Positions 21,201 through 30,310 of a stretch of 64,000 nt of DNA are shown here, in pieces (within the stretch, counting starts at the first letter, position 1; each line of letters starts with the position of its first letter). Location: NCBI GenBank assembly GCA_016712415.1, contig JADJRC010000018.1, positions 114,299-178,298 of the forward strand, in the 5' to 3' direction. Made by a program: the position numbers and the translations under genes. Source of the DNA: Lewinellaceae bacterium. Lineage in GTDB: Bacteria > Bacteroidota > Bacteroidia > Chitinophagales > Saprospiraceae. The notes beneath the pieces were generated by a model. It saw only the letters and a program-made list of their open reading frames with translations, was not told the DNA's origin and searched no databases.

Positions 21201-22439
21201 TCCGACTACATCGGGTTTTATTTGGAGGTTGGCAAATGCGCCGCTGATATCTCCGTTGGCAATGCTGGACGTGGTGAGGTCGTCGGCTGCATTGGTGTCG
21301 CCGGTATTTACGACGGTAAAATTGGGCGAAGACCCGGTCACTGAAATGCCTGCGCCTGCCGTAAGCCCCACGCTGGTAATACCCGCATCGGCTTGCGGCG
21401 CCCATGTGGTACCGTTCCATTTGAGTACCTGACCATTGGAAGCATTCATATCATCCAGTTTGGCTGCCGTTACGGCGCCGTTGGCGAGTTCAGGCGTGCC
21501 TACAACGCCGGCCTTAATTTGCAGGTTGCTGAAGGTGCCGCTCACATCGCCGTCGGCCTGACTTGTATTCGTTACATCGTCGCCGGCATTGGTATCACCG
21601 GTATTGGTAACCACGAAATTGAGGCCGTTTTGCTGCACATCGATACCTGTGCCGCCGTTTATACCAACCGTGCCGGGTTGCACAACAGTTTTAAATATGT
21701 CTGTTACACGGCCCTGCGCATCTACGGTGACAACGGGGATTTCAGTAGCGCTGCCATAAATACCCGGCGCAACACCGGTATTGCTCAGGCTGATGGTGCC
21801 AGCGCTATTGATCGGGCCGCCGGTAAGTCCGGCGCCTGTATTGATTTCCGTAACCGTACCGCTATTCGAGCCGTCATTCTGCGGGGTCCATTTAGTGCCG
21901 TCCCATTTGAGCACCTGGCCGGTCTGGGCATTTTGCTGTGCAATGGTAAGCGGGTTGGCCGCCGTGCCGTTGCCACCCAATGAGGGCGCCGTCGACACTG
22001 TTTGCGAGCCCCAGTTGTCGCCGCCACCGCCTGCATTTGCGGCGCTCTGCGCATACAAGGCATAGGGGACACTCATGAGCTGGGAGGAGCCGAGTTCATC
22101 AAAAACGTTGGGCGAAGTTTCCAGCGCCACCGTCAGGTATTTGGCGCCGCCGCCCCAGTTGATGGCGGCAAAAGAACCTTGCAGCGGTGTGCCGCCCTGA
22201 CCCACAACAAGGTTGACCAGGCCAAAATCGTTGGATGACACCACCTGTTTTTCCGAATAGGCAACCGGACCGTTCGGTGCGCCGCTGCGAATGGAAAACA
22301 GGAGAACGACCGTCTGATTGGCCAGTGCATTACCGTTCGCATCTCTTACAATGCTTTGATAATTAAAACCTTGTGGCGCATTTTGAGCGGAAAGGGATAG
22401 TGCTGTTAAAAACAGCAATACGGATAAAAAATGTTTCAT
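18252..22439 (-). CDS. Large repetitive surface protein with S74-type intramolecular chaperone end
   Basis: A 1395-residue secreted, fibre-like protein. After a signal peptide (LSLSAQ) comes a domain of about 140 residues (GFNYQSIVRDANGNALANQTV...) common in Bacteroidota fibre-like proteins. The long middle is built from glycine/asparagine-rich repeats; the phrase G-Q-[VI]-L-[KQ]-W-[ND]-G occurs nine times, mixed with NTGDxxNxxEL-type repeats. The C-terminus (about 1290-1395) contains SDRRLKKDI and LGFLAQNVENLFPEL, the tail-spike chaperone (peptidase S74) pattern, which in phage fibres drives trimerisation and self-cleavage, followed by a coiled coil. Frame is open 70 codons upstream, but the signal peptide fixes the ATG at 22439. 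Confidence 0.88.
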   Translation of the reverse strand: MKHFLSVLLFLTALSLSAQNAPQGFNYQSIVRDANGNALANQTVVLLFSIRSGAPNGPVAYSEKQVVSSNDFGLVNLVVGQGGTPLQGSFAAINWGGGAKYLTVALETSPNVFDELGSSQLMSVPYALYAQSAANAGGGGDNWGSQTVSTAPSLGGNGTAANPLTIAQQNAQTGQVLKWDGTKWTPQNDGSNSGTVTEINTGAGLTGGPINSAGTISLSNTGVAPGIYGSATEIPVVTVDAQGRVTDIFKTVVQPGTVGINGGTGIDVQQNGLNFVVTNTGDTNAGDDVTNTSQADGDVSGTFSNLQIKAGVVGTPELANGAVTAAKLDDMNASNGQVLKWNGTTWAPQADAGITSVGLTAGAGISVTGSSPNFTVVNTGDTNAADDLTTSSIANGDISGAFANLQIKPDVVGTLELASNAVETDNLVNKAVTGAKISDMGASNGQVLKWNGTVWEPQTDNTGAIMLNAGPGIDVTGNGVLFTIFNTGDLNPFDDITGTSQANGDVTGTFTTLQLKPGVVTNVEMAANAVGTTNIINGSITGNKLNNMSAGFGQVLKWNGNTWGPANDDTGSGGDNWGAQVASTDGTLAGNGTPASPLKIAAQGAVNGQILKWNGSTWFPAADAGDNWGAQTANTTNSLTGNGTVANPLSIAQQGAGVGQILKWNGSSWVPGDDDGDNWGTQAVWTGPALTGNGTLGSPVNLNQQGATPGQVLKWNGTAWTPGNDTAGDDWGAQVVSVNATLGGNGTAGNPLRLAQQGAVNGQVLQWNGATWTPATFTGDDWGAQAVWTGPSLTGNGTLGSPVDLDQQGATPGQVLKWNGTGWTPGNDAVGGTGDIYSAGTGINIGGVSPNFVVNNTGDLDNTNELQTLGLVGNQLSLSSGGGTVTIPDYSAGTGISVGGAAPNFVINNTGDLDNTNELQTLGLVGNQLSLSNGGGNVILPAGNDYDAGTGISIGGAAPNFVINNTGDLSNTNEIQTLSILGNQLSLSNGGGTVGLPPGNTYSAGAGISITGSAPNFTVINTGDTDNDPTNEFQSLNLIGSVLEISGSGSTVDFTSLLNGIGDPYWKPDGDNILNANVGNVLIGSNASIGGKLQVSNTNGEPAAFITASSGAALVTGDGNVGIHTATPAFRLDVDGDGRFKSSDDTPQLTVENTGAGRATMLLKNSGDGGWRVSGDGGGAALFSVDFSGGPSTLTAPAITANVKSNVGIGGVNNGNSRLKVFQKDIGLTLQNTDNGHFWDFWVSAGNGDLVLYNDQFGPGIPAGTFSATTGLYLPSDRRLKKDIAAIPMGIMSRIMQLEPVSYHYKIEQENAKYSLGFLAQNVENLFPELVAQTPVRNGEGGYLSVNYSGFGVLAIKAIQEQQQQIESLRNENTTLRQQMESLETRLSRLEKMKE

Positions 22440-22515
22440 GGAAAACCAGTTTTGGAAATTTTGACTAAACAACCACCTGAGGCTTACAGGTTGGCCGAAC
22501 GGCAGGAAACGGGGA

Positions 22516-23019
22516 TTAGAGCCGGATAAAACGAACGGTGGCACTGGCGGCTGTGTCTCCATCCTGAAGAAGGAGCAGGTACACACCGGGTTGCAATGCG
22601 GCACAATCAATGATTGTTCCGCCGGGCTGGCTGAGCACCTGATTGGCAATCAGCACCTGCCCGTAAAGGTTGAATACCGTCGCATGAAGCGGACGGCTTT
22701 TTTCGGTAGCATACCGGACGGTCAGTATATCCGCAGTAGGATTGGGAAACACTTCAATGTCCCAGTCAGCCAGGTCCAGGTTATGGGTGGAGACAGGCAT
22801 GCACAATTCCGGCTGGTGAAATCCCTGGGTAAGAATACGGGAGTTCCCGGTCAGTGTTGTGATGACAGATTCGCCGATGGTATAGGAAAAAGAAAGACCG
22901 CCCTGAGTGGCGGATTTTCCGGCAGAGCCGATTACCTGGGTACAAATCTGGTAATCTTGCGAAAAGCATACGCCGGATGCGAAGCACAGTAAAAGTGCGA
23001 AAAAAATCGGTCGGTTCAT
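22516..23019 (-). CDS. Small secreted protein with type IX sorting domain
   Basis: A 167-residue protein with a signal peptide (cleaved near CFSQ), a short beta-rich region (GGLSFSYTIGESVITTL...GFHQPEL) seen in many short Bacteroidota proteins, and a C-terminal Por-secretion type A sorting domain (EVFPNPTADILTVRY ... PGVYLLLLQDG). It contains little besides the sorting signal, so its role is unknown. It lies upstream of the large fibre-like gene on the same strand, 76 bases away, and may be expressed with it. Confidence 0.85.
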   Translation of the reverse strand: MNRPIFFALLLCFASGVCFSQDYQICTQVIGSAGKSATQGGLSFSYTIGESVITTLTGNSRILTQGFHQPELCMPVSTHNLDLADWDIEVFPNPTADILTVRYATEKSRPLHATVFNLYGQVLIANQVLSQPGGTIIDCAALQPGVYLLLLQDGDTAASATVRFIRL

Positions 23020-23120
23020 GGCAATGCGGATTGAAACTAAAGAGTACACAAAGAAACGCATCTTTTTCTTTTAGTCACAAAAAATATGACAACTGTCGGC
23101 TTCCTGTCAGTTTTCAAAAA

Positions 23121-24308
23121 TCAGAGCATCCGCATTACGAATACCTCATTTTCCTGCAGCCACCGGGCTTGTCTGCCGAGATGGGACAGGGTAACCTCAC
23201 TCTCAATAACATAGGTATTGCCATCGCGGGTAATATTTTCAGGTGATGGGAATGGCAGGGCCTGAAGGGGAATTTCAGAAGGCGCCCGCGCATAAATCCG
23301 GAGTTTATACTGATCGTCAAGTACGGTTGAGCCGTTCATCCGGTGTTTCTGGTAAGCATACCGGTAACCCTGTTGTAGCGATAGCAGATCGGATAGCAGC
23401 GCGGACCCGGTAGGCCTGCCTCCGGCGCCCCTGCCCCGGAGAAACTGTGCCCCGGAATAATCACTCTGTAGCAGTACGCCGTTGAATTCGTCGTCCACCC
23501 GAAACAACTCATCAGCATCACCTACCAGTCCCGGAATTACATATACCGCCAATCGACCCGGCCCGGTCCGCCGGCACACCGGCAGCAATTTGATCCTGAG
23601 TCCCCGGTCCCGCGCAAAACGAATGTCTTCCGGTCGCAAGTGTCGTATACCGAAGTGCGGTACCTGATCCGGTGACAATATCATGCCGTGGCTGTGGGCT
23701 GTAAGCAGGATGAGTTTGTATTTGGCATCGAGTCCATCGATATCGCTGGCCGGATCCTCCTCCGCAAAGCCCGCCTGCTGCGCCTGCCGCAGTGCCGTGT
23801 CAAAATCGAGGTTGCCGTCGAACATCCTGCTCAGGATGTAATTGGATGTGCCGTTGAAAATTCCGGACAATTGCTCCAGCGGTTCCGTTCCGAAATGTTG
23901 TTCCAGCGTCCGGACAATAGGAATGCTCCCACAGGCGGCACTTTCGTACAACAGCGATACGCCGGTTGCCTCCTGGAGGTTGAGCAATAACTCAAAGTTG
24001 CCGGCAAGCATCTTCTTGTTGGCCGTGACCACATTTTTCCCCTGTCGCATGGCACGGCTGACGATGTCGAAGGCATCATCCGATCCGTTGATAGTTTCCA
24101 CGACGGTGTCAATGGACGGGTCGTCGAGGATATCGGAAGGGTTGAATGTCAGCAATTCCTGTGGTACGGCACGTGTTTTTCCCGGTGTTTTGACGCATAT
24201 TTTCCTGATAACGGCATCTGGATACCCACTGTCTTTCAGCACCTCCAGTAGTCCGGAGCCAACGACACCCAGGCCAAAAAGTCCGATAGTAAGCGGTTTT
24301 TTCTTCAT
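23121..24308 (-). CDS. hom: Homoserine dehydrogenase
   Basis: Reduces aspartate semialdehyde to homoserine, the branch point to methionine and threonine. The NAD(P)-binding motif GLFGLGVVGSG lies at residues about 9-19, followed by ETINGSDDAF and TANKKML. The catalytic segment EEDPASDIDGLDAKYK contains the conserved Asp and Lys. At 395 residues the sequence carries some C-terminal extension but no clear ACT domain. It starts two bases after metX on the same strand, so metY-metX-hom form one unit supplying homoserine for homocysteine synthesis. Confidence 0.95.
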   Translation of the reverse strand: MKKKPLTIGLFGLGVVGSGLLEVLKDSGYPDAVIRKICVKTPGKTRAVPQELLTFNPSDILDDPSIDTVVETINGSDDAFDIVSRAMRQGKNVVTANKKMLAGNFELLLNLQEATGVSLLYESAACGSIPIVRTLEQHFGTEPLEQLSGIFNGTSNYILSRMFDGNLDFDTALRQAQQAGFAEEDPASDIDGLDAKYKLILLTAHSHGMILSPDQVPHFGIRHLRPEDIRFARDRGLRIKLLPVCRRTGPGRLAVYVIPGLVGDADELFRVDDEFNGVLLQSDYSGAQFLRGRGAGGRPTGSALLSDLLSLQQGYRYAYQKHRMNGSTVLDDQYKLRIYARAPSEIPLQALPFPSPENITRDGNTYVIESEVTLSHLGRQARWLQENEVFVMRML

Positions 24309-24310
24309 AT

Positions 24311-25358
24311 TCAGGCAGCAAAGAGCGATTTCAGGGCAGATGATTGCAGTTGACTGCCCCGGAGAAAGTCGTTGAGCAGTTCGCCCAGTTTGTCCGTTTC
24401 AACCAGGAAGCCGTCGTGGCCGTAAATGGAATGTATTTCCCGGAATTCAGCGCCGGGGATGTGCCGTGCGAGGTACTGTTGCTCCGGGACAGGAAACAAT
24501 ATATCGGTACTGATTCCGACCACCAGTGTTCGCGCCTCTATCCGGCTGAGAACGGTTTCCACCGTATCCCGTCCGCGTCCGACGTGGTGCGCGTCCATAG
24601 CCTGTGAAAGTCGGTAATAGGAAAAGGCATTGAAACGACGCGACAGTTTTTCGCCCTGGTACTGCTGATAACTGACCGCCTTGTAGTTGTCGAGCACCGG
24701 TTCCGGATCGGTTTGAGCCCCGGCGTATGTATCGTAGTGCCGGTAGGAAAGCAGGGCTACGGCGCGTGCTGCGCGCATACCGGCATCGCCGGCCTCGGGG
24801 TAACGCCGGTACCAGGTACTGTCGGCCTCAATGGCCATACGCTGCGATTCATTGAAGGCGATGCCCCAGGCGGAGTGGCGGGCGTTGGTGGCAATGAGCG
24901 CCAGGTGATCGATAAGTTTTGGTTGAAGGATGGCCCATTCCAATGCCTGCTGACCGCCCAGCGACCCGCCAATCAGGAGGTGAATCCTTTCAATTTTCAG
25001 ATGCCGGCGCAACGCCTCATGCGCAGCCACCATATCCCTTATGGTGATCTCCGGAAAATCATGAAAGTAATACCCGCCTGTTCCGGGGTTTTCGGTCAGC
25101 GGCCCTGTTGTCCCGTAGCAGGAACCGAGCACGTTTGCGCAGACAATATAGTGGTCGCCGGGGTTGAACGGCGCTTCCGGACCGAACAGTCCCGTCCACC
25201 AGTCGAATACATCTGAATTGGCGGTCAGGGCGTGGCATACCCAGACGACAGGATTAGATGGGTCGCCATATGTATGGTAGGCAATGGTTGGCGCCGCCAG
25301 CCATCCCCCCTTTTTCCAGGGGAAGCCCCTCTTTTATGCTGAATTGTTTTGTGCTCAT
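24311..25358 (-). pseudogene. metX: Homoserine O-acetyltransferase, one frameshift near the start
   Basis: Transfers acetyl from acetyl-CoA to homoserine. The main frame shows the alpha/beta-hydrolase nucleophile GGSLGGQQALEW, the aspartate segment VVGISTDILFPVP and the histidine in YGHDGFLVE. The frame continues upstream of the first ATG as AYHTYGDPSNPVVWVCHALT and ANSDVFDWWTGLFGPEAPFN, which are conserved MetX sequence. The true N-terminus MSTKQFSIKEGLPLE begins at 25358. The join needs removal of one base in the adjoining homopolymers 25305-25315 (C6/T5 on the plus strand); the total length is one base over a multiple of three. Probably an assembly error. Located between hom and metY. Confidence 0.9.
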
Positions 25359-25404
25359 ATCTGGTTGACAAGTTTTTTTGACAGGATTCCGGGGTTTTGC
25401 AAGT

Positions 25405-25452
25405 CTGACAGGAACAACAGTATTCTGGTATAAATCCAGTTGCTCCTGTCAG
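25405..25452 (-). other. Inverted repeat between metY and metX
   Basis: Arms 25405-25418 and 25439-25452 pair over 14 bases with one G-T wobble, with an inner CTGG/CCAG stem. There is no strong T run directly after it on the metY-metX strand, so it could be an mRNA processing or stabilising hairpin in the metY-metX transcript rather than a terminator. Confidence 0.55.
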
Positions 25453-25462
25453 AAAACCGTGC

Positions 25463-26797
25463 TTACCCTTGTCCGACAGCAGTCGGAACAGCCGCATCGA
25501 TCCTGTCCAGCGCTTGTTCGAAATCAGCGATGATATCGTCGATGTGTTCGATGCCGGCCGATATGCGCAACAGGGTGGGCGCCACGCCGGCGGCACGCTG
25601 TTCCGCGTCGCTGAGTTGCTGGTGGGTGGTGGCTGACGGCTGGATGATCAGCGTCTTGGCGTCGCCAACATTGGCCAGGTGGCTGACGAGTTTCAGATTG
25701 TCAATCACAGCCGTAGCGTTTTCCTTCGTGCCTTTTACGACGATGCTCAGGACGCCGCCATAACCGTTTTTCAGGTACTTGTCGGCCAGCGCCTTGTACG
25801 GACTGGATGCCAGGCCGGGGTAGTTGACCCATTCTATTTTGGGGTGTTTTTCAAAGTAGGTGGCGAGCGCCAGGGCATTGTCAACCGTGCGTTGAACACG
25901 CAGGGAAAGCGTTTCGAGTCCCTGTAGCAACAGGAAGGAATTGAAGGGACTGAGTGCAGGTCCGAAATCGCGCAAACCTTCCACACGGGCGCGGATAATG
26001 AAAGCGATGTTGCCGAACGGTCCGCCGGCGCCAAAAACATCCCAAAACTTCAGCCCGTGGTAACCTTCGCTCGGTTCGGTGAACTGCGGGTATTTGCCGT
26101 TGCCCCAGTTGAAATTGCCGCCGTCGACGATGACGCCGCCGATGCTGGTGCCGTGCCCGCCGATCCACTTGGTAGCCGATTCGACCACGATATGCGCGCC
26201 GTGTTCGAGCGGACGAAACAGGTAACCGCCTGCGCCGAAGGTATTGTCGACGATAAGTGGCAGGTCGTGTCTGGCCGCAATGGCTGCGATGCGCTCGAAA
26301 TCGGGGATATTGAACCCGGGATTACCGATCGTTTCAAGATAAAGCGCCTTTGTTTTGTGGTCGATCAGCGCTTCAAAACTTTCGGGCTTGTCGCCGTCGG
26401 CAAACCGCACGTCGATACCAAGGCGTTTGAAGGCTACTTTGAACTGGTTGTACGTGCCGCCGTACAGGTAACTGGTGCTCACAAAATTGTCGCCGGCCTC
26501 CAGGATATTGTTCAGCGCAATGAACTGCGCCGCCTGGCCGGAACCAACGGCCAACGCTGCCACGCCGCCTTCCAATGCCGCGATACGCTTTTCGAACACA
26601 TCGGTGGTGGGGTTCATGATTCGGGTATAGATGTTGCCAAACTCTTTGAGTGCGAACAAGTTGGCGCCGTGTTCGGCGTTGTTGAACACATAGGACGAGG
26701 TCTGGTAAATAGGTACTGCACGGCTGTTGGTGGCGGAATCCGGTTCCTGGCCGGCGTGCAGTTGGAGGGTGTCGAAGTGAAGTGCTTGATTTGCCAT
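25463..26797 (-). CDS. metY: O-acetylhomoserine sulfhydrylase
   Basis: PLP enzyme that joins O-acetylhomoserine with sulfide to give homocysteine. The 444-residue product has the Cys/Met-metabolism fold: SSYVFNNAEHGANLF near the N-terminus, VDNTFGAGGYLFRPLEHGA, and the PLP lysine in SATKWIGGHGTSIGG (about residue 207). The frame is open to 26872, but those upstream codons run into the leader terminator, so ATG 26797 is the start. It is first in a metY-metX-hom unit and is preceded by a polycysteine leader ORF and terminator, which suggests control by cysteine or sulfur supply. Confidence 0.95.
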   Translation of the reverse strand: MANQALHFDTLQLHAGQEPDSATNSRAVPIYQTSSYVFNNAEHGANLFALKEFGNIYTRIMNPTTDVFEKRIAALEGGVAALAVGSGQAAQFIALNNILEAGDNFVSTSYLYGGTYNQFKVAFKRLGIDVRFADGDKPESFEALIDHKTKALYLETIGNPGFNIPDFERIAAIAARHDLPLIVDNTFGAGGYLFRPLEHGAHIVVESATKWIGGHGTSIGGVIVDGGNFNWGNGKYPQFTEPSEGYHGLKFWDVFGAGGPFGNIAFIIRARVEGLRDFGPALSPFNSFLLLQGLETLSLRVQRTVDNALALATYFEKHPKIEWVNYPGLASSPYKALADKYLKNGYGGVLSIVVKGTKENATAVIDNLKLVSHLANVGDAKTLIIQPSATTHQQLSDAEQRAAGVAPTLLRISAGIEHIDDIIADFEQALDRIDAAVPTAVGQG

Positions 26798-26844
26798 GGC
26801 TTTGAAATAGTGGTAAGTGGTAAGTGATAAGTGATGGGAATTGG

Positions 26845-26893
26845 GCAAAAAAGAAAGAGACCTTCCGGGCACATGGCCCGGAAGGTCTCTTTC
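26845..26893 (-). terminator. Leader (attenuator) terminator before metY
   Basis: On the minus strand an 18-bp perfect stem (26876-26893 with 26853-26870), loop of five bases, is followed at once by a T-rich tract (plus-strand A6 at 26847-26852). The hairpin lies between the leader ORF stop (26922) and metY (26797), so it would stop transcription before metY unless disrupted. There is no T run on the plus strand side, which fixes the direction. Confidence 0.88.
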
Positions 26894-26921
26894 GCAGAAA
26901 ACTGAAGTTTATAGAATAACG

Positions 26922-27047
26922 TCAGTCTGTGTTGTTACGCGAAAATCCCTGTCCCTGGCCTGAATGCCGGAAAGCACAGCAACAACACATGCAATCAACT
27001 GCATTGCCGAACGAACAAGGATTGATATTTGCGTAATTGATTTTCAT
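26922..27047 (-). CDS. Polycysteine leader peptide for metY attenuation
   Basis: A 41-codon ORF starting ATG at 27047 and ending TGA. Residues 19-24 read CMCCCC, followed by AFRHSGQGQGFSRNN. Four consecutive Cys codons (UGU UGU UGC UGU) plus a fifth Cys two codons before are what a cysteine-sensing attenuator needs. The Cys-codon stretch (26979-26989) can pair over 11 bases with a later leader segment (26928-26938), and codons 35-37 can pair with the base of the terminator's 5' arm. The start codon is only five bases after the promoter box, so the transcript may be leaderless. Inference: low charged tRNA-Cys stalls the ribosome and lets transcription proceed to metY-metX-hom. Confidence 0.72.
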   Translation of the reverse strand: MKINYANINPCSFGNAVDCMCCCCAFRHSGQGQGFSRNNTD

Positions 27048-27052
27048 CGCTG

Positions 27053-27084
27053 CAAAGAACCGCCCATTGTGATCAGATATCCAA
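27053..27084 (-). promoter_or_regulatory. Promoter of the metY leader
   Basis: On the minus strand, TTG at 27084-27082 and GTTCTTTG at 27060-27053 fit the Bacteroidota -33/-7 arrangement with about 21 bases between. The -7 box lacks the usual A at its second position. The leader ORF begins five bases after it. Confidence 0.5.
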
Positions 27085-27123
27085 CGGATGTCCTGTTAAA
27101 ATTTCATTAAATCCGAAAAAGGA

Positions 27124-27131
27124 TATTTTTG
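27124..27131 (+). promoter_or_regulatory. -7 promoter element for the NTF2-like gene
   Basis: TATTTTTG matches TAnnTTTG and lies four bases before the ATG at 27136, suggesting a leaderless or nearly leaderless mRNA. Confidence 0.6.
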
Positions 27132-27135
27132 CCCG

Positions 27136-27561
27136 ATGAAACGATGCATTTTCTTCCTGCTTCTGGCCTTTCCGGCCTTCGCCATTGCCCAAAACAAATG
27201 TGATCGCACCGTGCTCGAAACGGAACAACGCCGCTTCAACCTGATGGTGGCCGGGGATACTACCGCGCTGCGCGCCATGATCGCCGACGACATGGTGTAT
27301 GTCCATTCCAACGCTATGACGGAAAACAAGAACGAGCATATTTCGGCCATTTCTACCGGGCGGCTCACGTATCATTCTATGAACCGGGAAAAAGTGGTCG
27401 TACGCCGCTACGGCAAAACGGCGCTGACCAACGGCGTGGTGCACGTGAAGGTAACCCTGAACGGCAAGGACTTTGAATTACCGCTGGCTTACACCGCAGT
27501 GTACCGAAAGAAAAAAGGCAAATGGCTGCTGGTGAACTGGCAGAGCACGAAGGTGCCGTGA
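27136..27561 (+). CDS. NTF2-like (DUF4440) secreted protein
   Basis: A 141-residue protein with a signal peptide (cleaved near AIAQ) and a cone-shaped NTF2/SnoaL-like fold: LETEQRRFNLMVAGDTTALRAMIADDMVYVHS is split over the first helices, and the end reads YRKKKGKWLLVNWQST. DUF4440 proteins bind small molecules or act as simple enzymes; the ligand here is unknown. The start directly follows a promoter box. Divergent from the metY leader. Confidence 0.87.
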   Translation: MKRCIFFLLLAFPAFAIAQNKCDRTVLETEQRRFNLMVAGDTTALRAMIADDMVYVHSNAMTENKNEHISAISTGRLTYHSMNREKVVVRRYGKTALTNGVVHVKVTLNGKDFELPLAYTAVYRKKKGKWLLVNWQSTKVP

Positions 27562-28045
27562 TCTTATTTGATTTTCACAATGTATCAGCCGGGCCAGTGT
27601 TCGAATACAGGCCGAAGTCAAAACCCAGGTCAGTTTTTCCATCGGGAAAACGGGCTGCACGCGAATCAATCCCGCATACAGGATGACTTTTATACCGGCG
27701 TGGCAGAGCCACATACAATTCAGAATCATCGATTATTTTACTCAGCCAATTTTTTCCGCACAACTTTCAATCAACTTTTTAAAAAAAAGCCTTGAAATGG
27801 CCTGCACGAATGAATTTGTTTTCCTCTTTTAGATGTTTCGCAAAATCGAGATCGATTCCGCTTTATTGTGAAAAAAAACAGTGTTTTTTCATGGGTGGGT
27901 AACTAGATGCCAAGATTCAGGACTTTGAACGGCCGCGGGAGATAATTTTTGTCATTTATATATTCCGTCATGCCTTCCGCCTACCTTTGCACCTACCCCA
28001 TCAATTCATCATTTATCATTCATCATTCATCATTCACCAATATCC
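27562..28045 (+). other. Intergenic region before ettA
   Basis: I see no supportable gene in these 484 bases. Short ORFs on both strands lack family features. Visible elements are an A/T-rich hairpin of terminator shape at about 27868-27890, a TACCTTTG promoter box at 27982, and a run of TCATTCA/TCATTTA simple repeats at about 28008-28037 just before the ettA start. Confidence 0.5.
27982..27989 (+). promoter_or_regulatory. -7 promoter element for ettA
   Basis: TACCTTTG matches TAnnTTTG, 57 bases before the GTG start of ettA. Confidence 0.6.
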
Positions 28046-29713
<1,668 letters not shown>

Positions 29714-29787
29714 AGTGGTAAGTGATAACTTATCACTTACCACTTATCGCTTATCACTTACCACTATATCACTTATCACTTACCACT
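29714..29787. repeat. Simple repeat of CACTTATCACTTACCA type
   Basis: Degenerate direct copies of CACTTATCACTTACCA fill the gap between ettA and the next gene; the first part is also palindromic with GTGGTAAGTGATAA. Related strings occur at 26813-26834 just before metY, and a TCATTCATCATT relative occurs before ettA and fbaA, so this is a dispersed short repeat of the genome. Confidence 0.75.
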
Positions 29788-30265
29788 ACTTTCCTGCCAT
29801 GAAAACCGCCATGACAATGAGTACGATCACATAAATAACAATATATGAAATCGTGAGGATGCCGAGTATTCTGAAATAATAGCGCATATGCCGCCATGAG
29901 GATTCGAACTTATCCTGGTCGTTAAACTGAAGGGCGCGCTGCATATCGTTGGCAAAACGCAGGTGAAAATAATTCACGACAATAGTAGCGATCGTTGCCA
30001 TACCTGCAAGAATGGAGATATATGCCCCTGCCGTCCGGAACATTTCAGCGGCGGCTTCATTGCCGGCCATTTCCATCATGTTGGTCATCATCGGAATCAT
30101 AGTGCCGAGCGAAAGCAGTGATAAACCGGCGATCACGAGACCAACAATAGCGAGAAAAAGCGCCCATTTGGCGGTTGAGCGCCAATTGTAACGCATGGCG
30201 CGGGTGACGTGGAGCCCTGTATTGTTACCAGGCTCCTGAGTGAATTGGTTATCCAGAATTTCCAT
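29786..30265 (-). CDS. DUF5362-like membrane protein (copy 1)
   Basis: A 159-residue integral membrane protein with four hydrophobic helices: about 35-58, 85-105 and a C-terminal pair ending in VIYVIVLIVMAVFMAG. The cytoplasmic loop carries FANDMQRALQFNDQDKFESSWRHMRYYFRILG, the pattern I associate with DUF5362. A paralogue with the same layout lies directly upstream, so the two probably form a two-gene operon and perhaps a complex. No catalytic motif is visible. Confidence 0.8.
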   Translation of the reverse strand: MEILDNQFTQEPGNNTGLHVTRAMRYNWRSTAKWALFLAIVGLVIAGLSLLSLGTMIPMMTNMMEMAGNEAAAEMFRTAGAYISILAGMATIATIVVNYFHLRFANDMQRALQFNDQDKFESSWRHMRYYFRILGILTISYIVIYVIVLIVMAVFMAGK

Positions 30266-30310
30266 ATACTGAAGTGGTTATTGTTGTGAAAAGAAAGAAG
30301 GACCGTACCA

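Noticed and set aside
25359..27135. SAM riboswitch upstream of the methionine genes
   Set aside because: I do not see SAM-I core motifs such as the GGAGGGA/CCGGCAACC pattern; the leader has a Cys-rich ORF and terminator instead.
27590..27620. GTTCGAATA string as a tRNA T-loop
   Set aside because: No matching acceptor, anticodon or D-arm sequence around it.
27568..27795. Short ORFs in the NTF2-ettA gap
   Set aside because: No signal peptide, motif or promoter link; low-complexity ends.
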